Both the position numbers and the translations under genes were made by a program. Below the pieces are notes generated by a model, which searched no databases, was not told the DNA's origin, and saw only the letters and a program-made list of their open reading frames with translations. Shown piece after piece: positions 26,074 through 34,823 of a DNA stretch of 64,000 bases. Source of the DNA: Maribacter sp. (lineage in GTDB: Bacteria; Bacteroidota; Bacteroidia; Flavobacteriales; Flavobacteriaceae); contig JAHDDP010000007.1 of NCBI GenBank assembly GCA_020629285.1, positions 230,217-294,216 of the forward strand, in the 5' to 3' direction. Position 1 is the stretch's first letter. Every line of letters begins with the position of its first letter.

Positions 26074-27246
26074 ATGAGTAAAGATATCGTTCAAATATTT
26101 GACACAACTTTAAGAGATGGAGAGCAAGTACCGGGCTGTAAATTAGACCGTGAACAAAAATTGGTCATTGCTGAGCGCCTAGATGTACTAGGTGTCAATG
26201 TAATTGAAGCCGGTTTTCCTGTATCTAGTCCAGGAGATTTTAAATCTGTTGAAGCCATAGCCAAGCTCGTTAAAAATGCTACTGTTTGTGGATTGACACG
26301 TGCGGTCAAAAATGACATTGAAGTTGCAGCAGAAGCTCTTAAACATGCTAAAACACCAAGAATACATACTGGTATTGGCACATCTGACTCTCATATCAAA
26401 TTTAAATTCAATTCTAATAGAGATGCTATCATAGAACGTGCGGTTTCTGCCGTCGGCTATGCAAAAACCTTTGTAGAAGATGTGGAGTTTTACGCAGAAG
26501 ATGCCGGTCGTACAGATAACGAGTTTTTAGCCCGTGTTTGTGAGGCGGTCATTAAAGCCGGGGCGACCGTTCTTAATATTCCTGATACTACAGGGTATTG
26601 TTTGCCAGATGAATATGGTGCTAAAATTAAATACTTACGTGAAAATGTAAAAGGAATAGACAAGGCCATACTATCATGCCATTGTCATAATGATTTAGGA
26701 TTGGCAACTGCAAATTCTATTGCCGGTGTCATTAACGGTGCAAGACAAATTGAATGTACCATAAATGGTATAGGTGAGCGCGCAGGTAATACTTCTTTAG
26801 AAGAAGTTGTTATGATTATGCGCCAACATCCAAATTTAAATTTTGACACTACTATAAATAGTAAATTACTTTACGATACCAGTTTAATGGTTTCTCGTAA
26901 AATGGGTATGATGGTACAACCTAATAAAGCTATTGTAGGTGCCAATGCATTTGCTCATAGCTCTGGTATTCATCAAGATGGCGTCATAAAAAATAGAGAA
27001 ACTTATGAAATTATTGACCCTGCGGATGTAGGTGTTACCGAATCTTCTATTGTTTTGACCGCTAGAAGTGGTAGAGCTGCCCTAGCCTATAGAGCTAAAA
27101 TAGTGGGTTACGAATTAACAAAAACACAATTAGATGACGTGTATCAAGAATTCTTAAGATATGCGGACACTAGAAAAGAAGTAAAAGATGATGATATTCA
27201 TCAAATCATAGAGACTTCAAATATAGATTTACAAAGTATTAGCTAA
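26074..27246 (+). CDS. leuA: 2-isopropylmalate synthase, short form
   Basis: The 390-residue protein shows the HMGL-like synthase core: [16 protein letters not shown] with the metal-binding Asp, [26 protein letters not shown] with the metal-binding His pair, [17 protein letters not shown] and the hinge HSSGIHQDG. It condenses 2-oxoisovalerate and acetyl-CoA in leucine synthesis. It stops after the linker region ([15 protein letters not shown]) and lacks the C-terminal LeuA dimer/leucine-binding regulatory domain of about 120 residues found in enzymes of about 500 residues. leuB follows 2 bases later, supporting the leucine assignment over homocitrate or citramalate synthase. Confidence 0.88.
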   Translation: MSKDIVQIFDTTLRDGEQVPGCKLDREQKLVIAERLDVLGVNVIEAGFPVSSPGDFKSVEAIAKLVKNATVCGLTRAVKNDIEVAAEALKHAKTPRIHTGIGTSDSHIKFKFNSNRDAIIERAVSAVGYAKTFVEDVEFYAEDAGRTDNEFLARVCEAVIKAGATVLNIPDTTGYCLPDEYGAKIKYLRENVKGIDKAILSCHCHNDLGLATANSIAGVINGARQIECTINGIGERAGNTSLEEVVMIMRQHPNLNFDTTINSKLLYDTSLMVSRKMGMMVQPNKAIVGANAFAHSSGIHQDGVIKNRETYEIIDPADVGVTESSIVLTARSGRAALAYRAKIVGYELTKTQLDDVYQEFLRYADTRKEVKDDDIHQIIETSNIDLQSIS

Positions 27247-27248
27247 TT

Positions 27249-28367
27249 ATGCATTTAGACATTGCGGTTTTAGAAGGAGATGGAATTGGACCTGAGGTCG
27301 TTGCACAATCAATTAAGTGCTTACGTTCTGTTGAAGAAACTTTTGGACATAGCTTCACCTTTAAAAAAGGACTTATTGGGGCGACTGCCATAAAACAAAC
27401 AGGTAGCCCATTGCCAAAGGAGACTCTAAAATTATGCAAAAGCACTGATGCCACTTTATTTGGTGCTTTGGGTTTACCGGAATTTGATGATGACCCAAAA
27501 GCAAAAGTATGGCCAGAGCAAGGTCTACTAAAATTGCGTAAAAAATTAGGATTGTTCGCCAATATTAGACCTGTAAAGGTTTTTCCTTCGTTGGTAAAAC
27601 AATCACCACTTTCAAAAACCCAAGTACAGAATACAGATTTAGTTATTTTCAGAGAGCTTGCCGGCGGAATTTACTACGGTGAAAAATCTGTTGATGAAGA
27701 AAAGAATTCTGCTACTGACACTTGTACTTATACAGAATCAGAAATTAGCAGAATTGCGCATTTGGCATTTAAATCTGCCCGTTCAAGAAAAAAGAAGGTG
27801 ACATTGGTAGATAAGGCCAATGTACTTGAAACATCTCGTTTATGGCGACGTGTGGTACGTTCAATATCTGAAAGTTACCCAGATGTAACATTAAATTGCC
27901 TATTTATAGACAATGCCGCTATACAGATGATTTTAAACCCTTCTCAGTTCGATGTTATTTTAACCGATAATATGTTTGGTGATATTCTTTCTGACCAAGG
28001 TAGCGTTATTGCGGGCTCTATAGGACTTTTACCTTCGGCATCGGTAGGACTTGAGTACGCCATGTTCGAGCCCATACATGGTTCTTATCCAGATGCAGCA
28101 GGTAAAAACATCGCTAACCCCGTAGCTTCAATCTTGAGTATGGCCATGTTATTACAACACTTTAAAATGAACGAAGAATCTGATGCCGTCGTTGCTGCAG
28201 TTTTAAAATCATTTTCTAAGAAAATCGTTACTCCAGATATTTTAGGAAGCTCTAAATATGGCACCAACTATGTAGGTGATTTTATTGCCGACAACATCAT
28301 GGAATTAGACGGAAATTTCAATATCAACGATGAAAACATCGGGCTAGGAAAATCTACGATTATCTAG
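27249..28367 (+). CDS. leuB: 3-isopropylmalate dehydrogenase
   Basis: A 372-residue isocitrate/isopropylmalate dehydrogenase family enzyme. Seen: LEGDGIGPEVV at the start, LFGALGLPEFDD, NIRPVKVFPSL, the catalytic region VIFRELAGGIYYGEK and LTDNMFGDILSDQGSVIAGSIGLLPSASVG for metal and NAD binding. It oxidises 3-isopropylmalate to 2-oxoisocaproate. Directly coupled to leuA by a 2-base gap. No leuC or leuD lies in this window. Its stop is 2 bases from the stop of the convergent TlpA-like gene. Confidence 0.93.
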   Translation: MHLDIAVLEGDGIGPEVVAQSIKCLRSVEETFGHSFTFKKGLIGATAIKQTGSPLPKETLKLCKSTDATLFGALGLPEFDDDPKAKVWPEQGLLKLRKKLGLFANIRPVKVFPSLVKQSPLSKTQVQNTDLVIFRELAGGIYYGEKSVDEEKNSATDTCTYTESEISRIAHLAFKSARSRKKKVTLVDKANVLETSRLWRRVVRSISESYPDVTLNCLFIDNAAIQMILNPSQFDVILTDNMFGDILSDQGSVIAGSIGLLPSASVGLEYAMFEPIHGSYPDAAGKNIANPVASILSMAMLLQHFKMNEESDAVVAAVLKSFSKKIVTPDILGSSKYGTNYVGDFIADNIMELDGNFNINDENIGLGKSTII

Positions 28368-28369
28368 TT

Positions 28370-29593
28370 TTATTCGTTTTGCAATTTAGTGATGAGTTGA
28401 TTAAAATCTGTTTTAAACTCTTCGTATTTATCACCCGTTGCAGGACCATTAAAGCCTGTATGAATTTTTCTAACCTTACCTTTTTTATCGATAAATATGG
28501 TGGTAGGATAAGAAAGTACATGGTTTAACATTGGTAACTTCTCTTGAGCTTTTTGTTTGTCATAGGTGCCATATTGCGCCAATAAAATAGGATAGGTAAC
28601 ACCTACCCTATCTTTTAATCTTTTAATTCCTTTAATTGCTATTTCCTTGGTTTTGGCTGATTCAAATGCTAAACCAATAACCTCAATGCCACTATTGTCC
28701 TTTAAATAATCCACCAAAAATTTGGTTTCATCCAAACAATTAGGGCACCATGTTCCCAATAACTGAACAATAACTGTCTTGTCTTTATATTTTTCATCAC
28801 TCAAAGAAATCATTTTGCCTTCAGTATCAGGAAAAGTGAAAGCCAATTTGTCATAACCCTCATTTAAAAAAGTTAATGAATCCGGGTCTGGCAATTCAAA
28901 CCCATCATTTCTAGTAGCAATAAAAGGTTCTTTAAAATGATTGCCTGAGTAAAAAACACCGTTCATGGTAGAATCTGTAATCTTTGCATTGAACAAAAAA
29001 GCATGCGCACCGTCAAAAGCAGATAATTTTAGAGAATCACCATCAACTACACCCTCTAAAAACCTGTAATCTCCTGTTGTAGTTCTAAAGGTACCGGTTA
29101 CCTTATCATTTTCTTGCAAGAATATTCCTTTACCTACATACTCTTCCTCTAAGTTTGGACTAAAATAAGTTTCCCAAATACCCGAGATATTTTTATTTAA
29201 ATTTTCGCTTATGGTTTTGAATCTTTCCTCTATTCCATATACCGCTTTAAATGGTACAATTCTTTCTAAACTTTCTTTGACAAACTGACCTTCAATAGTA
29301 TTTTCAGTGAAAGTACCTGCCAAATACCCTTCAAAAACCGGTGTCTGCATCATTATAGAGTCACCCTTTATTTCTATTTCGTCTATATCAATTACTTCTT
29401 CGGCATTAAATACCTGCATTGAATAACCTCCATCGGTATTCTTATTAACTTTTAAATTAAAAGGCAATACTTGATTATCCATTACCTCTAACTCTACAAG
29501 CCATTGCCCTTCAGATAATCGAACATCTTGTCTATTCTCCTTACATCCAACCAACAACATTAAAACCGACAGTACACTAATACAAAATCTCAT
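28370..29593 (-). CDS. TlpA-family thiol-disulfide oxidoreductase lipoprotein
   Basis: The 407-residue protein begins with a lipoprotein signal ending LLVGC. The first 260 residues are beta-rich with repeated strand patterns (GQWLVELEVMDNQVLPFNLKV, GYLAGTFTENTIEGQF, VTGTFRTTTGDYRFLEGVVDGDSLKLSAFDG), resembling a barrel or lipocalin-like duplication. The last 145 residues are a thioredoxin-like domain with the redox motif LGTWCPNCLDE and a cis-Pro segment SYPTTIFIDKKGKV. Role in periplasmic thiol chemistry is likely, substrates unknown. Second of three thioredoxin-fold lipoproteins in this window. Confidence 0.85.
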   Translation of the reverse strand: MRFCISVLSVLMLLVGCKENRQDVRLSEGQWLVELEVMDNQVLPFNLKVNKNTDGGYSMQVFNAEEVIDIDEIEIKGDSIMMQTPVFEGYLAGTFTENTIEGQFVKESLERIVPFKAVYGIEERFKTISENLNKNISGIWETYFSPNLEEEYVGKGIFLQENDKVTGTFRTTTGDYRFLEGVVDGDSLKLSAFDGAHAFLFNAKITDSTMNGVFYSGNHFKEPFIATRNDGFELPDPDSLTFLNEGYDKLAFTFPDTEGKMISLSDEKYKDKTVIVQLLGTWCPNCLDETKFLVDYLKDNSGIEVIGLAFESAKTKEIAIKGIKRLKDRVGVTYPILLAQYGTYDKQKAQEKLPMLNHVLSYPTTIFIDKKGKVRKIHTGFNGPATGDKYEEFKTDFNQLITKLQNE

Positions 29594-29670
29594 AGCTCAT
29601 TTTTAAATTAACTTCTAATAAACAATTAAAAAGGCAGAATTAAAAATTTAAATAAACAGTTCATAGCTTA

Positions 29671-29701
29671 TTGAATGTATTAGGGCATTGTTTTATCTTT
29701 G
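29671..29701 (+). promoter_or_regulatory. Promoter of pheT (TTG-N20-TATCTTTG)
   Basis: TTG at 29671-29673 and TATCTTTG at 29694-29701 are spaced by 20 bases, an excellent match to the Bacteroidota housekeeping promoter. The pheT ATG lies 20 bases downstream. Confidence 0.7.
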
Positions 29702-29720
29702 CGAACTATAAATTTTTTGA

Positions 29721-32150
29721 ATGAAAATATCATATAACTGGCTTAAACAGTTCATACAAATAGATTGGGAATCTAATAAAACCGGAGAACTTTTAACCGA
29801 TTTAGGTCTGGAAGTTGAAGGAGTGGAAAAATTTGAATCTGTTAAAGGCGGATTAAAAGGTATTGTCGTAGGTCACGTATTAAGTTGCGAGAAACATACA
29901 AACGCCGACAAACTCAATGTCACTATGGTAGATATTGGTTTAGATGCCCCAGTACAAATTGTATGTGGCGCAAAGAATGTTGCTGCTGGCCAAAAAGTAC
30001 CGGTCGCTACAATCGGCACCACACTATATACTGCTGAAGGTGAAGCTTGGACCATTAAAAAAGGAAAGATAAGAGGAGAGGAAAGCTTTGGAATGATCTG
30101 CGCAGAAGATGAGTTAGGTCTTGGTACTAGTCATGATGGTATAATGGTCCTTGACAAAAAACTTAAAGCCGGTACACCATGTTCAGACGTTTTCGATATT
30201 GAAGAAGACGAGGTTTTTGAAATTGGCTTAACCCCGAACAGAGCAGACGCTATGAGCCATTTTGGTGTAGCAAGAGATTTGAAAGCCGGACTCAAACAAA
30301 AGGAAATCACAAAAGAATTGATTACCCCTTCTACAAGTCATTTTAATATAAACGATAGGTCTCTAAAAGTTGATATTGACGTTATAAATACCGAGTTAGC
30401 CCCACGTTATTGCGGAGTTACCTTAAGTAATCTAATTGTTCAACCATCTCCTACTTGGCTGCAAAACAGACTTAAAGCCATAGGTCTTACACCAAAAAAC
30501 AATGTGGTCGATGCCACAAATTACGTTTTACATGAACTTGGGCAGCCATTACATGCTTTTGATGCTGCAAAAATCAAAGGAAACAAAATAGTTGTCAAAA
30601 CATTAGATAAGGGTACTAAATTCACGACACTTGACGGAGTTGAAAGAACTTTGCATGAAGATGATCTGATGATATGCGATAGCGAAAAACCATTGTGTTT
30701 GGCAGGTGTATTTGGAGGATTAGGATCTGGAGTAACAGAAGATACTACTTCAATATTTTTAGAAAGTGCTTATTTCAATCCTGTATCCATAAGAAAATCA
30801 GCAAAAAGACATGCGTTAAATACAGATGCGTCTTTTAGATTTGAACGTGGTATCGATATTGAAAACGTAGAATACAGTCTTAAACGTGCCGCTCTTCTAA
30901 TTAAAGAAATTGCCGGTGGAGAAATAACGTCTGACGTTTACGACCTTTACCCTAAAAAACACCCGAATTTTGAGGTGTTCTTAGCTTTTGAAAAAATCAA
31001 TAAGCTGATTGGGCAAGAAATACCAAAAGACACTATTAAATCAATATTAGCATCTTTAGACATTAAGGTCAAAAACGTAACTGAAGCAGGCATGGGTCTT
31101 GAAGTACCTTCTTACCGTGTAGATGTTCAAAGACAAGTAGATGTCATTGAAGAGATTTTAAGAGTTTACGGGTATAACAATGTAGCTTTTGGTCAAAAAT
31201 TAAACGCATCTATTGCAACTACCGAGGTAGCCGCAGATCATACCATTCAAAACACGATTGGTAATGTATTAGCATCAAAAGGTTATTACGAAATTTTGAC
31301 CAATAGCCTAACAAACCCTGATTATACTTCATTATTGCAAGACGAAGATGAGGAACGTAAATCTATAGAAATCATCAACCCATTAAGTGGCGATTTATCC
31401 ATTTTAAGAAAAACTTGTTTATTTTCGGCATTGGAAGCCGCCAGTTATAATATTAATCGTAGAAGAGCCAATCTCAAATTATTCGAATTCGGAAAGACCT
31501 ACTATGCCAAAGGGGACAAAAGAATTGAACCGAAATATTTAAGTATATTAATAAGCGGAGACTCAATACCGGATAGTTGGACAAATAAAGCGGTTGCCAC
31601 AAACTTTTTTGAACTCAAAGCTATAGTACAAACAGTACTTTATAGACTAGGGTTAACCGATTTAAAAAGTAAGCCAACTACTTCAACTTTATTTTCTGAA
31701 GGATTATCATTGACCCATAAAAAGAAAGAATTGGTTTCTTTTGGGCTGATAAAAAAATCAATACTAAAACAATTTGACATAAAACAAGATGTGCTATTCG
31801 CTGATTTTGATTGGGATGCTGTTCTAAAACAAATTGAAATATCACCGGTAGCTTATAAAGAAATTCCAAAACACCCAGAAGTAAAGAGAGATTTTGCACT
31901 TTTACTTGACAACAAAGCTAGTTATAAAGAACTGTACGACCTTGCATTCAGCGCAGAGCGTAAACACCTAAAAGATATGACGCTTTTCGATGTTTACGAA
32001 GGCAAGAACTTACCACAGGGAAAGAAATCTTATGCTGTGAGCTTTACATTACAAGATGATAAAAATACTTTAACGGAAAAGCAGATAGAGAAAATAATGT
32101 CTAAGCTACAGCATACATACGAGCGTAACCTAGGTGCTACTTTACGTTAA
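29721..32150 (+). CDS. pheT: Phenylalanine--tRNA ligase beta subunit
   Basis: The 809-residue protein has the full bacterial PheT layout: N-terminal MKISYNWLKQFI, the tRNA-binding EMAP-like domain (about 40-155; GIVVGHVLSCEKHTNADKL and ICAEDELGLG), B3/B4 editing domain (about 210-400; NNVVDATNYVLHELGQPLHAFDA), B5 domain (about 405-475), catalytic-like core and C-terminal anticodon-binding FDX-ACB domain ending RNLGATLR. With PheS it charges tRNA-Phe and edits Tyr. pheS is not adjacent, as is common in Bacteroidota. Its last 14 bases overlap the end of the convergent fasciclin gene. Confidence 0.96.
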   Translation: MKISYNWLKQFIQIDWESNKTGELLTDLGLEVEGVEKFESVKGGLKGIVVGHVLSCEKHTNADKLNVTMVDIGLDAPVQIVCGAKNVAAGQKVPVATIGTTLYTAEGEAWTIKKGKIRGEESFGMICAEDELGLGTSHDGIMVLDKKLKAGTPCSDVFDIEEDEVFEIGLTPNRADAMSHFGVARDLKAGLKQKEITKELITPSTSHFNINDRSLKVDIDVINTELAPRYCGVTLSNLIVQPSPTWLQNRLKAIGLTPKNNVVDATNYVLHELGQPLHAFDAAKIKGNKIVVKTLDKGTKFTTLDGVERTLHEDDLMICDSEKPLCLAGVFGGLGSGVTEDTTSIFLESAYFNPVSIRKSAKRHALNTDASFRFERGIDIENVEYSLKRAALLIKEIAGGEITSDVYDLYPKKHPNFEVFLAFEKINKLIGQEIPKDTIKSILASLDIKVKNVTEAGMGLEVPSYRVDVQRQVDVIEEILRVYGYNNVAFGQKLNASIATTEVAADHTIQNTIGNVLASKGYYEILTNSLTNPDYTSLLQDEDEERKSIEIINPLSGDLSILRKTCLFSALEAASYNINRRRANLKLFEFGKTYYAKGDKRIEPKYLSILISGDSIPDSWTNKAVATNFFELKAIVQTVLYRLGLTDLKSKPTTSTLFSEGLSLTHKKKELVSFGLIKKSILKQFDIKQDVLFADFDWDAVLKQIEISPVAYKEIPKHPEVKRDFALLLDNKASYKELYDLAFSAERKHLKDMTLFDVYEGKNLPQGKKSYAVSFTLQDDKNTLTEKQIEKIMSKLQHTYERNLGATLR

Positions 32151-32724
32151 CCAAAGCATTTTTTTCAGGAACTAAAACGGTATCTACTTCATGTATGATG
32201 CCGTTAGACTGGTTGAAATCTGCCGTAGTTATTACTGCACTATTACCAAATGTGTCTGAAAGAACTATGTCTATACCTTTTAAAGTCGCCGTTATTTTTT
32301 CTCCTTGAATGGTAGTAAACTTTGCAATACCATTACCCCTGCACATTGCTTTTAATATTTTAGAAGCAGATAGCTTATCTGCAATGATATGAAAAGAAAG
32401 CATATCTTTTAATACTTTCTTATTTTTAGGATCATATAATCTATCGATAGTATTTTTTGATAATTTTTCAAATGCAAGATTAGAAGGTGCAAAAACAGTA
32501 AATTCTCCTGTATAATCTAAGATCTTATCTAGATTTGTTGCTCTTAGTGCATTTAGCAACGAAGAATAATTAGCATAAGACTCCGCTCGTTCCAATATTG
32601 ATTTTTCGGTTTGAATAGTTGAAATAAACTGCTCGAATTCAATATTAATTACATTATCCTGTGCATTGGTCTCTACCCCAATAAATAGGGCGCACAGGGA
32701 CACGAGGAATGTCCATATTTTCAT
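32137..32724 (-). CDS. Secreted fasciclin (FAS1) domain protein
   Basis: From the ATG at 32724 the protein has 195 residues with a cleavable signal MKIWTFLVSLCALFIGVETNAQ. The single FAS1 domain shows LDYTGEFTVFAPSNLAFEKL, LKDMLSFHIIADKL and ADFNQSNGIIHEVDTVLVP. FAS1 domains mediate adhesion in many organisms. The longer frame to 32787 adds 21 residues without a signal-like character and is not preferred. Its 3' end overlaps the 3' end of pheT by 14 bases. Confidence 0.88.
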   Translation of the reverse strand: MKIWTFLVSLCALFIGVETNAQDNVINIEFEQFISTIQTEKSILERAESYANYSSLLNALRATNLDKILDYTGEFTVFAPSNLAFEKLSKNTIDRLYDPKNKKVLKDMLSFHIIADKLSASKILKAMCRGNGIAKFTTIQGEKITATLKGIDIVLSDTFGNSAVITTADFNQSNGIIHEVDTVLVPEKNALVNVK

Positions 32725-32788
32725 GATAGTTGGTTCTTTAGGGCTAAATGTTCTTAAAATCGATAAACTGTTCGATTTCATCGTCAAT

Positions 32789-32801
32789 ATACAATTTGTA
32801 T
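32789..32801. repeat. Short palindrome ATACAATTTGTAT upstream of the fasciclin gene
   Basis: A perfect 13-base palindrome lies 65 bases upstream of the fasciclin start in an AT-rich region. It overlaps a near-consensus TATATTGA on the minus strand. Could be an operator or chance. Confidence 0.25.
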
Positions 32802-32900
32802 GTCTTAGATACCTAACCGATATTCCTCATTTAATTTCTTTTAACATTTTATTAACTTTTTATTAAGTTAAACAAGATTTTTCAAAATTCACTAATTGTT

Positions 32901-32908
32901 TAACTTTG
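32901..32908 (+). promoter_or_regulatory. -7 element (TAACTTTG) of the two-helix membrane protein gene
   Basis: An exact TAnnTTTG match lies 22 bases before the ATG at 32931. No convincing -33 TTG at 17-23 bases. Confidence 0.5.
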
Positions 32909-32930
32909 AGTGTATTGCTAAAAAAAGATT

Positions 32931-33653
32931 ATGCTTTTACCTAAAACGAATATTGAGCAAAAGTTATCTAAAGTTAGAAATAAGCAGATTTTATCTGATG
33001 AGACAAGAATGAAAGAAGTCTATGACATTCTTTCTAACCTTGATAATGAACTAGAGAGAATTGAAGATAATATCACAACCAGCAGGGGTATTCCATGTAA
33101 TAATTTCAATATCGATTTATTGGATAGCGGAAAGATTTATCACATTGACGAAATCAAACAAATTTGCATCGATTATAGATTACGATTTTTAGATACAAAA
33201 TATTTTAAAGGACAAATTCCCGCAGAGGCGTTATCTAAAATCAAAACGTTAGAGAAAGAACATAACCTGGAAATAAAAGCGTTTAAAATAATAGCCCCGT
33301 CTAAACTTTTTAAACTTGAAGATAAAGACGATCCATTATTATTTGCGCCTATAGGTAATGGCTACCACTATTTAATACACCAATGGGGCAACGACTTGCA
33401 CCCATTACGTAAATTATTAATGTGGCCGTTTAAAAGTATTGTTAACCTTGCGTTTTTAGTTTTCTTAATAAGCTTTGTAACCACATTACTTATACCTGAC
33501 GGACTGTTTTCTAAATCAAGTTCAAATGCTCAATTTTGGATTTTGTTCTTCTTCATGTTCAAGTGTATTGCCTCGGTAGTAATATTTTACGGATTTGCAA
33601 TGGGTAAGAACTTTAATCCGGCTATTTGGAACAGCAAATACTTTAACAGTTAA
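32931..33653 (+). CDS. Conserved hypothetical protein with two C-terminal membrane helices
   Basis: Unrecognised family. The 240-residue protein starts with a charged helical region (KTNIEQKLSKVRNKQILSD to NELERIEDNI), followed by a compact middle with SGKIYHIDEIKQICIDYRLRFLD and IKAFKIIAPSKLFKLEDKDDPLLFAPIG, and two membrane helices (IVNLAFLVFLISFVTTLLIP and FWILFFFMFKCIASVVIFYGFAMG) near the end. The cytoplasmic part may be the functional domain. It has its own promoter and converges on the lipoprotein gene at 33664. Confidence 0.62.
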   Translation: MLLPKTNIEQKLSKVRNKQILSDETRMKEVYDILSNLDNELERIEDNITTSRGIPCNNFNIDLLDSGKIYHIDEIKQICIDYRLRFLDTKYFKGQIPAEALSKIKTLEKEHNLEIKAFKIIAPSKLFKLEDKDDPLLFAPIGNGYHYLIHQWGNDLHPLRKLLMWPFKSIVNLAFLVFLISFVTTLLIPDGLFSKSSSNAQFWILFFFMFKCIASVVIFYGFAMGKNFNPAIWNSKYFNS

Positions 33654-33663
33654 GACTATTATA

Positions 33664-34791
33664 TTAATTTACAAATATGGTTTTAGGTACACCATCTAAA
33701 TCAATATTATCAATTAATTTAAATTCAGGAGCTGGAGTAATTCTTAGAATACCACCTTTATCTGTCTGACCATTTTTCTCATAGCCTATTAGAATATAAT
33801 TGTTCTTTTCATCGTAAGCAATTGCAGATGTATTTGCTATACTATATTTCATATATAACTCAGTCTCTGTCAAGAAATTTTCAAATAGATATACCACGGT
33901 ACTATTGTTTTCAAAGTCGTAAATTGCCGGCACCTCTTCTATCTCAGCACTTGGTATGTTTTTTTGAAAATAAAACTTACCGCTATTATCAATATAATAA
34001 TCCGTCGTAGTTATAAAACCCGGTTCGGTATTCTCACCATAAGTAGTGTACGACTTATCTAAAGTAACTGGGTCTAAAATAGTGTGAAATTCTGGATAGC
34101 TGATAATAACATCTCCACTGCTATTGGCAAATAAACGCTGTGCATCTAAGCCCAAATCCAATTCCATTAATATTTCATTGGTATTCAAGTCTATTACAAA
34201 TAAATAAAATTCATCTGTAATGAATTCCTTCATTGTCAACACAAATAATCTATCAGTTGAAATGACTACATTAACGGGCTTTTTGTTCAAAGAAATTTCG
34301 GTCGGGTCATTGACCGAACCAATTAGTGAATTGGTACGCACAACAAATTGTTTGTCCTTACCAAGCAATTCTTTCTCGTAAGCTATTGCCAACATCTCAT
34401 TTGAATGAGCCATCGATAGCACATCTATATCACATGGATTAATATCCTCAAAAACCGATACTGATTCAGAGGTAGCATTTTCGGCATTGAACCATTGTAA
34501 TGTTGCTTTACAATTGCTTGTCGCATAATAGCTTATGCCTGTTGGAGTTCTATATGTTATAGCGTTTGAAGGAATATCATTAAATGAACTCAATGTACTT
34601 TTTACAGCAAATTCGTCAATACTAGATCCCACAACAACCCCATTCAGAAGATTGTTATTTTGAAGAAATACAGTGTATTCAACTTTACTATCCGTAATTA
34701 TTACTTCTTCATCAACTTGATCAGAAGATTTTTCGCATGCAAAGAAACTAAAGGCCAGCACAAAGCAAGCCACATATTTGTAGATTTTCAT
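33664..34791 (-). CDS. Hypothetical lipoprotein with beta-propeller-like repeats
   Basis: The 375-residue protein starts with a lipoprotein signal ending SFFAC, followed by EKSSDQVDEE, an acidic tract like a surface-export signal. Repeats such as MLAIAYEKELLGKDKQFVVRTN, VNVVISTDRLFVLTMKE, LFANSSGDVIISYPE and FYFQKNI suggest a beta-propeller-like structure with one strand set per about 45 residues. No recognisable catalytic motif. It sits directly downstream (32 bases) of the ABC-F gene on the same strand and may be read with it. Confidence 0.55.
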   Translation of the reverse strand: MKIYKYVACFVLAFSFFACEKSSDQVDEEVIITDSKVEYTVFLQNNNLLNGVVVGSSIDEFAVKSTLSSFNDIPSNAITYRTPTGISYYATSNCKATLQWFNAENATSESVSVFEDINPCDIDVLSMAHSNEMLAIAYEKELLGKDKQFVVRTNSLIGSVNDPTEISLNKKPVNVVISTDRLFVLTMKEFITDEFYLFVIDLNTNEILMELDLGLDAQRLFANSSGDVIISYPEFHTILDPVTLDKSYTTYGENTEPGFITTTDYYIDNSGKFYFQKNIPSAEIEEVPAIYDFENNSTVVYLFENFLTETELYMKYSIANTSAIAYDEKNNYILIGYEKNGQTDKGGILRITPAPEFKLIDNIDLDGVPKTIFVN

Positions 34792-34823
34792 AAAACATCG
34801 ATTTGGGTTAATCTATTCTATGC

